DNA from: Taenia hydatigena
Taxonomy: Eukaryota; Platyhelminthes; Cestoda; Cyclophyllidea; Taeniidae
NCBI GenBank assembly: GCA_036345935.2
Contig: JADWOT020000006.1
Coordinates: 22,444,198-22,508,197, forward strand
Length of the DNA: 64,000 nt
Direction: 5' to 3'
The notes under the pieces were generated by a model. The model saw only the letters and a list, made by a program, of their open reading frames with translations. It was not told where the DNA came from and ran no database searches. The translations under genes and the position numbers were made by a program. Positions 26,720-38,285 of this stretch are shown here, piece by piece. Positions within the stretch are counted from its first letter, which is position 1, and each line of letters opens with the position of its first letter.

Positions 26720-27060
26720 CCTCAAACTAGTTGCAATGACCACCACAAAGTGGTGCATTGTCACTAACTTAGCACCACCGAAACACATCAAATATTCGTT
26801 AAACTCATTTGCCAATCATACTGATTTGAAACCTTAACCTTCCTAAGGCGACGTGACTGAGCGCTAGCTCTACGGGTCTCAGTCTGAATGGCGACGACTA
26901 CTGGGTGGTAAGTGGTTTCGGTGGATGCAGTGAGGAGAAATGGATGGAGCACACAACGGTGAAGCGGTGCATAATGGAGAGTTGGATGAAGATAGGTAGT
27001 GTGTGGAGGCAAAAGCGTCCGGAAGTAGGGCTGGCCAATTCCATGACAGATTAGACAGTG
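26720..27060 (+). repeat. Dispersed repeat pair R3, copy 2
   Basis: Second copy of the repeat at 24815-25190, same orientation, about 1.9 kb downstream. Confidence 0.65.
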
Positions 27061-28375
27061 TAGCTAATGCCAAGTAGGCCTTCCCCTGGTCGGTGTGCAG
27101 GCACGACTTCGCAAGCACATTCAAACATTTATCACTCCCTGCAGCGTAACTGTAAAAGCTAAAGCCACTACCGTATGCCACTGCACATACAGTAAAGAGT
27201 TATCTGTGGGCATTTGTGCAATGCACTTGACACTGACTTACTGCAATCACTCGAATTTGTCCTTGAAGTCGAGTTGAAGCTGTAAAAGCTCTGGAGAACT
27301 CTTGCTTAATGGGTTTGGCAGACTGAATGATTGAATGAGCACTTGATGTTAATGAAATGATAAATGGTGCATTCATGCATAATTCCACTGCAATGCAAGC
27401 CTAGTTTTACTTTATAAGGGTGTAATACTTGTGAGAAAAATAAAGGGCTGGGACACGTCTTCAAACCTTTATGCGGATACAGGGCCGATCAAGACACGCC
27501 ACTCATTTCACCGTGCAGCCAAATTCTTGGCACATTAATAGGTCACCCTATAAGCACATTGAAAAGACAGGCAAAATATGATACGGAGTAAATCTGGGTG
27601 GGGTGCTGTAACCCACATTAATCCCTAGCAATTAGAATCGTAGGATGTGCCTTATAACAAACACATATAAATATATACATGCTTAGTAACTGCACAAAAA
27701 CTCGCATTGGGATTGTGGGGAGAGATTCTATGAGAAGCAGCATTACCAGTCAATTATATGCCTTACTGTGTAGTAACGCTACCAAGGTAAAAAGCTAGAT
27801 TTTGCAAAATCTCTACTATTTCACCCCATTGGACCGATGGCAGGTAGACGGTTCTAGCCTTAACAAGAAGTGTCGCATGGGAACCAAAATAGAGACCACC
27901 AACTGTACTTGATTACGCCAAACACTTCCATGAGAGGTCCTAGTTACACGGTTTTAATTGCACTAAAGTAGTTATTTTCATTGAGGTAAAATTCCCGGAA
28001 TATTGCCTTTAAATTAGTCAACATTTAGAGTGTTAGTGTGCGGATCGAAAAATTCGACGCACACTGGCCATTCTTATAACAGCCAATAGTTTCCATTTGT
28101 ACTGAGGCGTCAATTCTTAATCTACTCAGCGTTTCTCCATTGATTGTAAGATGGGCTGACTTCGGGCCATGCTGGCAGCCCTAGTATTATGCCCCCTTCT
28201 GCCTTAAATAACTTCTCGGCACGCTACGTATGGGTTGCGAAATAAGGTTTTTTAAAGAATGTGTGAAAGTATAGGATTCATGCTGCGGGCGAACCACATG
28301 TTCAGCAGTGTTCGTTCGTTTAGCACTAACTACAGCGCACGTGTTTCAGCACTTCCAATATATTACCCAACTCAG

Positions 28376-29279
28376 CCTCGAAGGAAACCTTCATGTGTGC
28401 AAAATGCCTTAGGATACAAGCTAACCCCATTCCATACGGAGCACACATGGCAAGTGTGCATCATGGTAAGTCCCACTCCCCTTTTCAAGGCGTGTATTGA
28501 TGCACAAGCATTACTTAGAATTCAGGGACAACTCGATAACCTGTGTAATTGAGCAGGCAAATTAGGAGAATGAGTAGTTTGCATCCATCAACTTGCTGCA
28601 TTACCAGTGCGCCTTTCGATGATTCACTCAACACTACCTCCATCAATTTAAACATAATTTAGAATGTTTGCCAGCATGCTGTCTGGATTGCTTAAGGATG
28701 GAAGTGTCGACTGGGAAGGTGCTCATACATCAAACGGGTAGGTAAATCTAAACATTGTCCTCATTACGCTCGCACTACAGTAACACGTTCACTGACAAGG
28801 ATGCGCGATTTCATTTAAACACTCCAAGCTTCGCAGCACAACATGTGCTTTGTGCTTCCCCAGCAATTCGAGGGTTTTGAATCACTCATGCAGCACTACA
28901 TGGAAGTGCACACTGGTGAGTTTGTAGATGCTTTAGTCCGGTTAGCTAAAAATGTATTATTGCATAAGCATGCTTCAGTGGGCATACGAGCTTCTCCAGA
29001 ATTCCTACCTTGTTGTGATATGCTGCAGGTCAAAATAAGGAGTCATCTGATGCGCGCTGCTACTGCATGGAATGTTATGGGGACTGTCCAACACGGGAGA
29101 CACTGAGAGACCACATCCACTTAAGCCGTTCTTGTACGTTTCCCTCCATTTGTAAGACTCACTTCTTGATGGCTAATTTTGCCGGTCATGCCCCTGCCTT
29201 GCAGATGCTTGGAGCAAGCTGTACAATCAAATGGGATAAAAATCCCTCCAAGCAGATGAGCTTCGTAAGTCCCATATGA
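28376..29279 (+). CDS. Multi-module Cys/His zinc-finger protein (partial)
   Basis: Four neighbouring exons with matching phases each encode a small Cys/His module. Exon a (28376-28465) follows ACCCAACTCAG and ends before GTAAGT; it has CAKC, then H and HH about 12 residues on, a C2H2 pattern. Exon b (28663-28737) is Cys-rich (CLPACCLDC) and ends before GTAGGT. Exon c (28829-28915) has FEGFESLMQHYMEVH, the F-x5-L-x2-H-x4-H half of a finger. Exon d starts at 29029 after GCTGCAG and has CYCMECYGDC followed by LRDHIH. All introns between them are phase 1. Exon d may end at 29133 (GTACGT) and splice to 29205, giving a stop at 29237-29239, or stay open to the stop at 29277-29279. Earlier exons were not found. 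It is probably a nucleic-acid-binding nuclear protein, but the family is not recognised. Confidence 0.55.
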
Positions 29280-30064
29280 GTTCATTTATTGCCTTAAAGC
29301 ACTTTTAGAAGAGCGATTACCACTAAGGTAAAACCAGTTGAGCTCGCTTAATTTTAATGGTCCTACGACAACGGAATCGCCTTTGCGAAACTTGCTTTAG
29401 CTTGTTGATATTGAGGGGAGGCACATAAATCGCAGGGATCTGCCAGTCGAACTTCTTAAAAATGTCAGATGTCTTAGGAATCACCCTCGGCGTAGGCTCT
29501 GCTTGGTTACGCTTCGATTCCGTTTAACGTGCTATCTTCTGCCACCTTCCTTGGACAATCGTTTAGGCATGTGCTTTCGCATAAACATTAGTGTAACCTG
29601 CGTCTATTCCGTCGCCCGATGTTCCTGCAATTTGCCACTTTCAAATATACGGACTCTTGCTTTTCTATTTAATTATTCCTTAATGCTTTTAAGGAAGCGC
29701 TTAGGCATTTGTTTGGCCTAGTAAGTAGAAATTCCAATGCAAAATTGATTGGGCATCTAGCTGGATGCAAGTTACACCATACAACTTCTTAACCTTTACA
29801 TATAAATCCTTCTAATCTACGCAGGGCTGCTGCGATAGTCAGCGGTCAACAATGCCGCTCAGTTCAGATGCTAGACTTTAAAAGGCACGCCACGTATAGC
29901 TAGATAAATTTTCCTCCTAGCTTTCATTCAAAAGGAAGTTCGCGTCCATTTGTAATGCAAATCCTCTTTTAGAAATTTGCCTATCTTTGGATCATCAATG
30001 GTTCTGCAGCACATTATGTCGTTAAGCATGAAATTCTTGGAGTCAAATAAACAACATAAAAATT
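29280..30064. other. Intergenic, nothing recognised
   Basis: No supported gene or repeat partner within the window. Confidence 0.45.
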
Positions 30065-30680
30065 ACTTGACATAGTAGAAGATTTGTGACTTGTCATCGC
30101 TCAAATTCCAAAATAAGCAGCAGCATTAGCAGACCTACTGGTGTACAACAACTTGTCCAATATTCATGTCCCGCTGCGGAAGAACTGTAGCGCAGTAAAC
30201 AAGTCTAGCCTTGACTAATTTGGACTGGGTCAGAAAAGGCAAGACTAGCAACTTGGGGTAGATTATGATAATCTCCAGTAAGGTTACTTATACGTTGCCG
30301 TTTAAATTGACTCACCTAAACGAACTCGGCAAAACTCATTTCAATGAGAATTAAGGTGTTCTCTTTCTATCGCGCAGACATTAGGGATCAAAGCAAGCAG
30401 ACCTGATGACGTCTTGGAAATGAATGGGGAGAGCTCTCTTATCTGCGCTTCCTTTCTCATTTACCACTCTAACACATCTTCGGAGATTGTCTCCTTTGTC
30501 ACCTACTGCGCTCTATACACTCACATGTATTGCTTCCTGCCCAGTGTCATACCGTTTGTGCTCCTTGCATAAAATGCATACGGGAAATGAGAGTGAGTAT
30601 TCCCTACAATTCAGCTTCTTACCTTTATTTTCCCACTTTGGCGCTAGGAGAATGTCTTGTCTCTCTGATACCCTCAATCG
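30065..30680 (+). repeat. Dispersed repeat family R1, copy C (3' two thirds)
   Basis: Aligns with the reverse complement of about 33410-34020 over its whole length. Shared blocks in order are CAACAACTTG, AATATTCATGTCCC, TGCGGAAGAACTG, TTATACGTTGC, CAGACATTAG.GATCAA, CAGACCTGATG, GTGTCTCCTTT-like, ACTG.GCTCTAT and CCTACAATTCAGCTTCTTA. With the copy at 33410 it forms an inverted pair about 2.7 kb apart. The 151-codon frame at 30424 is not conserved in the partner. Confidence 0.85.
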
Positions 30681-32474
30681 CACACTTCACCGTTTTAACA
30701 TCAAAAGACCAGAAGAGATTAAAAACATAAAAATTGTGGATAAGTTATGCCACCAGCTTCCCTTCCTCCCCTGCTTTACCTTCCCTTCCTTCTCCCTATC
30801 CTCATTTTCGTCACAATTGATATCCTTGTGTGTTTCACTAATCAGGGAAGAACTATATATAGCGTTTGATAGGAATTAATATTCCTTCCACAAAATTGAT
30901 TTCTGTATGCTTTAATTGAATACTTGGCTAGGAAAGTGGGCCAATGGAGAAATCTTAGGACATGCAGAGAGAAAATAAAATAAGAAATTCAGTGCCCTGG
31001 CACCATGCAGAGATACCCCATTTTGAACTTTCCCAACCTTTTCTCTACTTACCCTCCGTAAACCTCTCACTTTCGCCTCGTACCCAATCATTCCTTCGTT
31101 GCTTCGCCCAGGTTGGTAATGTTCGCTCGCCACCATTGTACTCCCTGGTGCAAGGCAACAATGGATCTTGGTATGGAATTAGAGCGATCGGCAGAAACGC
31201 ACCTTCGCTCGAGCCATAGTAATCGCAAGGGGTGAGTTGCAAATGCATAACGGGCATCCTCTCAAGGAAATCCGAGGACATGCAGTCACAACGAGGCAGC
31301 GCATTCAAGTCAAAGCACATTAGCATCGGTGGTTCTTCTCGTTCTCTTCCTCCTTCTTTGCATGCAATACGATGCACGTAATTCGGTCAAGCCATGAAAG
31401 CACAGAAGTGAGTGGCGCCAGCTCCCTCAAAACCACCTCCTAGTAGTTCTGTCAAGGGTCCACACCTAGACGGCACTGAGTGACACCACACGGCACGTGT
31501 TTCAATCGAATTACAAGTGTCAGGTTTGAATTGGTTCACCACACGGCAAATCGTCAGACATGCTGTTCTACGTGTTGCATGCCTACATTTATTCATCCCG
31601 CTTTACCGCCTTGCCGTTCATGCCATTCAGTATTCGTCAGTGCTTCTCTCCTGCCTCGTTTCATTCTTGCCCCCAGCCGTATTTGTATCCTTTACTTCCG
31701 TCGCAACCCTCTCCACCTCCTCATCACTCCAAACCTTTCAATCCTTAATTTTAGAGACGTTGAAAGGGAGAAAGCAGATAGCTATCATAGAAATTAGGGG
31801 TGAATTTTGGTGCTAACATCCCATCCTCTACCTGTGCTACTTTCTGCTCCCGGAATTCACTTGCATGCGTCATTTCAATATTTTCACATTCGATATCCAG
31901 CATAATCACATGGAAAGGGAGCTATGACTAGGCAGTTCAGGTGTCATTGGGACGAAATCTTCAAATTTTGCCTAGACACGCGTCCAGATGGGTAAGCGAT
32001 TGAATCAATTCATAAAAATAAATTGTAGAAATTTAGAAAGCAGTAAAGAAGGCTACACCAGAGCAATGTGGAAATTCATCCCGCAGCGACCATTTCCAAG
32101 CCTCTTCTGTCCATCTCCACTCTCACTCCTTCCATTCCAGCGACTTCTCATCTCTTTGCATCTACCTCAATCATTCCTTGTCTCATTCAGCGAAAAAATT
32201 CATGTTAACTAACTTCTGCCGAAAAACGCCTAGACCACAATTGCCTTTCTTAATGCAAAACAACAATTATTCCAAGCACAGAAGTAGGAGTACGCATCAG
32301 AAATGCCCCTTTGTTAGCTCAATAGCAATAGCTAGGGGCGGGTCGTTAAACTCTCATCTATCGAGCATACCCGATCCTTACAGGCATCTTATGCATTAAA
32401 TTCAAGTCCGCCTTAGCATTTTAATTTGGCCTGCTTAATAAACTCGATACAACTGCATGCCATGTGAGTTGAGG

Positions 32475-32612
32475 TCAAAGGACACTTGAAATGGCAAAGG
32501 CTCTCTTGTCTGCGCCTTCTTTCCCATGTCCTACTCCAACGCATCTTTGGAGACTGTTTCCTTTGTCGCCTACTGCACTCTATACACTCAAACGCATTGC
32601 GCCCTGCAGGAG
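32475..32612 (+). repeat. Dispersed repeat family R1, copy D (short)
   Basis: Direct match to 30415-30545, with GAGACTGTTTCCTTTGTCGCC and TACTGCACTCTATACACTCA in the same order. It lies between the inverted copies C and B. Confidence 0.8.
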
Positions 32613-33409
32613 ACTAATTTTCTACACATGGTATATGATTTTTGCCAGGTTCATGTGCCGTGTAAACTTCAGTCTGAAATAAGCGGACGTAAAGAGTTAC
32701 AGGAAGAAAAAAGCAATTAGATGTAGTAAAGTCAGTTGGTGGAATGCTGGTGGAATGCTAGCAAAATGTGGAATTGAGGTAGAATGGCCAAGGAACTAGC
32801 CATCGAACAGACGACAAAAAGAGATTTTATTGCGCCCAGGCCGAAAGTGTCGATTTGATCCAGCTGTTTTTGTGAGACATCAACTCAAGCGACTACCCAA
32901 ACGACGGAATTAAAGGTAAACAATGCAGCATGCACGAACTTAGGCAAACGGGCAAAGGCGTAGATACATGGGGAAAATAAGGAAGGCGGTCTAGAGTGGA
33001 AAACCAGGCAAAGAAATTCTTTACAATAAGAATATAAGGAGTGAACAGTGAGGTGAGCAGGTAGGAATTCGAGCAGCTTGCACATTACAAAGTAAGAAGT
33101 TGGAGCAACGAGCTCACCTTTGCTCCTCAAAGGCTAAGTGAAGGAGCAGAAGTAGGAGATGGAATTGAGGCGAAGTAGTGTGGTGCAAACTAAAGCGACA
33201 GAAAGAAAGATAGAAATGGAGATTTGATGGTAATCTCGGGCGGAGCGTGATTGATTAAGGCCCAGTCTAACTCGTGCAAGTCTGATCTAAACGAAAATCT
33301 GCGCATTATTTACTCATATCGCAATCAAGATTGGGACCAGTGGAGAGATGAAAGGGAACCTACAAAGAGGGCACCGGCAGATGGTGAGGTCGGAAGGGAA
33401 GGTGAGAGA

Positions 33410-34290
33410 AGCTCAAAGGAGGCAGAGGAGCGAGATGTTCTAGTAACAATAAAGTGGAAAAATAAGCTAAGAAGCTGAATTGTAGGAACTATTCACTCCC
33501 ATTTACCGTATGTGTTTTATGCGAGGAGCACAGACGCTATGACATTAGGTAAGACGCAATACCTGTAAGTGCATAGAGCACAGTATACGAAAAAGGAGAC
33601 ACTCACTGAAGATGCGTTGGAGTGGCAATGAGGAAAAAAGGCGTGAACGAGGGAGCATCAGGTCTACTTCTACTCTGCGTGCCTTGATCTCTAATGTCTG
33701 TGCGATTTATAGTGAACATCTCAACTCTCAATGAAATGAATTGTGTCGAGTTGATTAGGCGGGTCATTTTAAACAGCAACGTATAAGGCGCCTTACTCGA
33801 GCTCGTCATAATCCAGCCCAGGCTGCTAATCTTGCCTATTCTGACTCAGTATGGTTTAGACAAGCCTACACGTGCGTACTGCGCTGCAGTTCTTCCGCAG
33901 TGGGACATGAATATTGAGCAAGTTGTTGTGCACCGGCAGCTCTCCTTATGCTGCTGCTTGTTTGAGGATTTGAGACGTGCAAAGTAAGTGCAGCACAGCA
34001 AGCGTAATGCGCGGATGAATTTCGGTTAAAGGAATCGGCGATTCACCTCTAAAGATCGCTATTGGGTTAACAAAGAGGCTTTTCTGATGCGAATGGCAAT
34101 AGCGATCAATTTGCCATTGATAGGAGCAAAGTAATAGGGATTTTCAGCAGAAAGAGACAATGAATGGTTAAAATTGAGGCATAGAGATAAGAAGTCGTGC
34201 GTATGGATCTGCGGTGCAGTGTTCATCATTTCTTCCTTACTTTCTTCCATCCTTTTCTACACTGATTCATTCTTCCACTCATCTAGCTAT
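33410..34290 (-). repeat. Dispersed repeat family R1, copy B (most complete)
   Basis: Read on the minus strand this copy contains, in order, the segment shared with 9900-10225 and then the segment shared with 30065-30680. It defines an element of about 860 bp. It has no credible protein or target-site duplication I could identify, and no tRNA-like head. A non-autonomous transposon is the likeliest explanation. Confidence 0.8.
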
Positions 34291-37139
34291 GTGAGTAAGT
34301 AAAATATAAAGGAACTGGCCTAATGAAAAAATTTAACTTTTTCGAATGACACACTAAAAAGGCTAATCATAGTCTTTTTTCTATGTGATTTACGCTGGAT
34401 ACCAGATACGACAATATTGAAACGACGCGCGGAAATGAAGTGAGGAATGGGAGTGGCACACGGATGGATCGTGGGTAAGAAGGTAGAAGAAGCAGGAATG
34501 TGTATGGAAAGAGCGCATTACCTGCATAATGCTATTGAGGAGAAAGGAAGACAAATGTTTAAGAAGCATGGAATATCTTCCTACCCTATCAAACAATCTG
34601 TTCTTAAAACAGCACTGCCTGATATAATCTAATCGACTTTACTTTCTCTGTTCCATATTCTCACACATCCGCATCGTCGCTGCTCAAATCCAAACCACTT
34701 TATCTTTGCCATGGGAGCACAATTCTCTTCTTATTTTCACATTTCCTTTTGTTTTCGTATTCTCTCAACTCTCTTTACCAATATAGACAATTTGTGTTTT
34801 GGTTACACCTACATTGCCTAGATTTTATAGCGAAGAAAGAAAGCAAGCTGCCATATCTCGATAATGAGCAACTCTCGACCAAAGCAGATAAAAGAGAACG
34901 CATCTCTGGAGTCGTAGTGTCCCAGCTTTCCCTGTTTCGATCGACAATCTACACATCAGCCACACCTGCGTTGTCCGAGTTTAAAACGAGAACTGCCGTA
35001 ACTTTCTTTGCCAAAACAGAATCCCTACATAACAACAGACGAGTCATAACTAACTAATTTGTGAACAAGAACTGCCGCAAACAACTAAAGAGGGAAGCAG
35101 AATGCTGAGTTTCAGGTCTGACCGGTTCTGGATCAAAAGGGAGAGAAGAGTTTTGCTCTATACACTTGTTGGAAGCAGTTACAGAATAAAATGGACATAT
35201 GACTTTCAATTTGGGACATTTCTGGTCGCAGAGGTACCCGACTGTTTCAGTGTGGGTTATCAATTATCTGTGTCAAACTAGGCGCTCTCATCATCGGCCA
35301 AACCTTACTTTTTACAATTTGGTTTGAGAACTGCCGCAAGTAACTACTAAATGATTTAAGCTGCTAGATTATAATTCTGAACGATTCTGGATCTAAATTA
35401 ACAGAAGATAACACAGCTCTATATGCTTGCGTTAGTTTGGCTTCCTTCGCCAAAATAGTCCACTTAACTGTCGTCCAGGTCCAAATTTTTGCTACATAAA
35501 TTAAGGAACATCGCGGCTACCAGCGACGAAAGAAACAGCTGAGTACAAGATCGAATAACTGTAGGTGGAAGACCAAGAAAGTGGATCTCAGCTATGTACT
35601 AAAGCTAGCCTAGTTTACGTATTAAAATCATACGCATTAAATTGTGTTCATTTCTAAGCATTAAATGTCTTACAATCGAACTGCACTTCGCTGAAGCGCA
35701 AGTAACCCAACATTTGGGGCCTAATCCTAATTAACGCTAGATTGGAATGAACCAATCATGCGGAAGTGCGATATCCATTCGCCCTGGCTGTTTGTTAATG
35801 CACACTCTTGGTAGAGCCGCATGACACCAAATGTTATAGTATCAGAGGAGACCTACGTTTTTGGCACCACACATGATAACGGTCGGGGCCTTATTGGAAT
35901 AACTTTAAGGCCAATGTGAGGAATACCTAGGGCACAGAGTACTCGGGCTAATTTGGCACTTTTCACCCATGTTATGCCTTGCATTGCTTACATTGATCAA
36001 GGCTACCAGTACAAATCTGATAGCATTCTGACCTCTCCGATGGCGGTCGAACGCGGTGAACAGCTCTTTCGTAAATAAATTCTTTTTCGCCTTGTTAGAA
36101 GGCTTCTAGCTACAACCCTAAAGCTATATAATAACCTAAATTGACTAAGATTTTAGCGTAGTAGAGAGATGCGTGCCACAGATATTTGTATAAAGCGATT
36201 TCACTGCGCATCAACGACTAATATCTTGGATAAAAAGCAAAGCAACTGACTAGTAAATAGCTGTTGTAGGTTTATGCACGACAAGCATGGTAAGGATTCA
36301 TAAAATGGAATTTATTCGTACCTGAGTTACATGTAAAGTGATGCCAAAGGCAGAATTCTAACCCTGAATCGCTAGGTAGAGGACTCATGATTAGCAAATT
36401 ATACTCCAGCCAGACGCGACACGTTCCATTGAAATTCATGCCTCTCCTGCCAAAATCACGACATTTTAGTGCATCAAAGGACCCAATATACCAAAGAGGT
36501 GGAAAGCAGTCACCGCTAATGACCTCAAAATGATGAGCGATTTAATAAGCTTAAAGACTTGTGTTGCTTAACAAAATACACAATCTGCAGGTAAATTGTG
36601 TCTTAGAAATTATGAACCTCGAGCGCATTTATTTCCGGTCTTAAACGGTAGATGATGCATTACATTTGACATGCAGGACCAAATGATTAAGTTTCATAGA
36701 CATTAGTGGAATAAAATCCATCACTAATCATACTCGTGTGTCTAAATTTAATAAAATTTACTCACTGCACTCACAGCACCAATAAAAATGTGGCGATCCC
36801 TTACGTCGAATTGCTTTGGCATACAGAAGTGGACACAAGTGAAGTTTTGGTTGGCTCATTGGCCCAAAATACCTGTGATTATATAAAAACAGCTCTAGTT
36901 GAAGTCGCCACGTTAGCCGTTTGATAGCATGTCATCTCACTCTGTCCTAGTAACTACAATCTATTATTCTAGTCAACTTTGACTTGCTGAAACCTAGCCT
37001 AAACCATTACGCACAGTTTATGTACTCATTCACCAACCAGCACAAAAGTGTTGCACTAAACAGTCATCTTTATTTATTCACTCAGTCGTAGCAAAATGTG
37101 ACTGCTGCACTCCCACCACAATCTGGAGACTCTTCTGGC
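34291..37139. other. Intergenic, one local tandem repeat, no recognised gene
   Basis: No gene or RNA is supported. The tandem repeat near 35 kb is listed separately. Open frames such as 34749-35057 have no recognisable motif. Confidence 0.45.
34985..35475. repeat. Diverged tandem repeat, period about 260 bp
   Basis: GAACTGCCG recurs at 34989, 35069 and 35328. The segments after the last two share TTCTGGATC and CTCTATA.ACTTG-like blocks at an offset of 259 bases. A TTTGCCAAAA block after the first matches TTCGCCAAAA after the third, suggesting an older array. Confidence 0.55.
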
Positions 37140-37415
37140 ATATCACAGTGGACCACCTCACCTCACACACCTCGACCACGTCGATCAAAAAGCACATTTA
37201 TTATCACCTGCGCAAAATCACTCAACACCCATGTTCCCTTGTTTGCGAAGAAACACATATAAATGGGTAACATTTTTAAATTTGCTAGTTATAAAAATGA
37301 ACAGGAACAAACAACACTGTGGAGATATCATCACAGCTTGGATAGGGAGATGTAGACATCAGGAACAGTGGGGAATCAGAATCCAGAGAGTTTGTGGATG
37401 TCTGCGAGATTCAAA
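37140..37415 (+). repeat. Dispersed repeat, copy 2 (partner at 7325)
   Basis: Direct partner of 7325-7590, with CAGTGGACCACCTC, GTAACATTTTT, AAAATGAACAGGAACA and ATATCATCACAGCTT in the same order. There is no gypsy sequence next to this copy, which suggests the repeat is separate from the gypsy element. Confidence 0.7.
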
Positions 37416-37720
37416 ATTTATTCAACTCTTAACTGCTAGGCTTAAATATTCCTTCTCGTTCGATGTGAACGCTGCCATGGAAAAAGTGTCAAGCACATTG
37501 TCACATGGCCAACATCATTCGATTAGACGCAGCTTTACAAAAGTTCCAGGCGCAAAGTTGGTCAGGCACTTCAAGCACTAACAAATAGCAGAGCAGTTTA
37601 TAGATTAGACAAGTCATCAAGGGCTTACTTGGCAATTAGGAAATGGATTTGCAGTTGCACACTAATACGAGGTGCAATTGCTAGAGACTGGAGTGCACCT
37701 CTACCTCTTTTCTGTTTCAG

Positions 37721-37882
37721 CACAACTACATGCCTGACCATCGAAGTGAGCAAAGGAACAATGAGTGCTCTGACAATTTCAGTGACACTGAATCCACCTC
37801 TGCTGTCTTCTCTACATACCTTACTATGCCGTCCATTCGAAACTGCTTTCGTAGCTATTGCCCATCTGCAATTATTTACAAG
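37721..37882 (+). CDS. Possible orphan exon, unknown protein
   Basis: A strong acceptor (CTCTTTTCTGTTTCAG) opens a 54-codon frame, phase 0 at both ends, that closes at AAG before GTCACC. The peptide is Ser/Thr- and Asp-rich in the middle (SDNFSDTESTS) and hydrophobic or basic towards the end. I recognise no family and found no partner exon. The donor is weak, so this may be chance. Confidence 0.25.
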
Positions 37883-38241
37883 GTCACCCAGCATTCCCTC
37901 TTTCATCGCAAAGGCTCAGAATAAGTCTGCCATTCTCAAGTAGCATTAGAGTGAACTGAGAAATTTGGAGTAGAGGCGGTTGTTAGGTTAAGTGGAAGTT
38001 GCAAGTTAATGGTAACGAAAACTTTTACTTTGAAAACGGGCTGTTGCATTAAAAATGCGTAAGCACTGATAATTCAAGGAGTTGGTGCAAATTAAGTAAC
38101 CCAAGCTTTTGTCTATCACACATTGTAAATCATAACTAATGCAGTACACGGAAGATAACACCTTCGGAACCCACATGCTATGATAATAACACATTCGACC
38201 ACGATAAATCAGGGGTCAGTGAGGGGTGACCAGGCCAGGTC

Positions 38242-38249
38242 TATAAAAG
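38242..38249 (+). promoter_or_regulatory. TATA box of the secreted-protein gene
   Basis: TATAAAAG, a full consensus, lies 37 bases before the ATG at 38286. Transcription would start near 38270-38275 with a very short 5' UTR, typical of a highly expressed tissue-specific gene. Confidence 0.65.
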
Positions 38250-38285
38250 GAACACATCAAAATCGTCAAACATCAATTTGTTGCG

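Larger units (their letters stand above)
18802..28375. other. Intergenic with diverged repeats, no recognised gene
   Basis: No gene could be supported. The first 700 bases may be 3' UTR or flank of the F-box gene; AATAAA occurs at 19452-19457. Two pairs of diverged direct repeats and a tRNA-like relic are listed separately. The remaining open frames are short, unconserved and without motifs. Confidence 0.45.

Noticed and set aside
30424..30879. 151-codon frame on +
   Set aside because: It overlaps repeat family R1 and is not preserved in the inverted copy.
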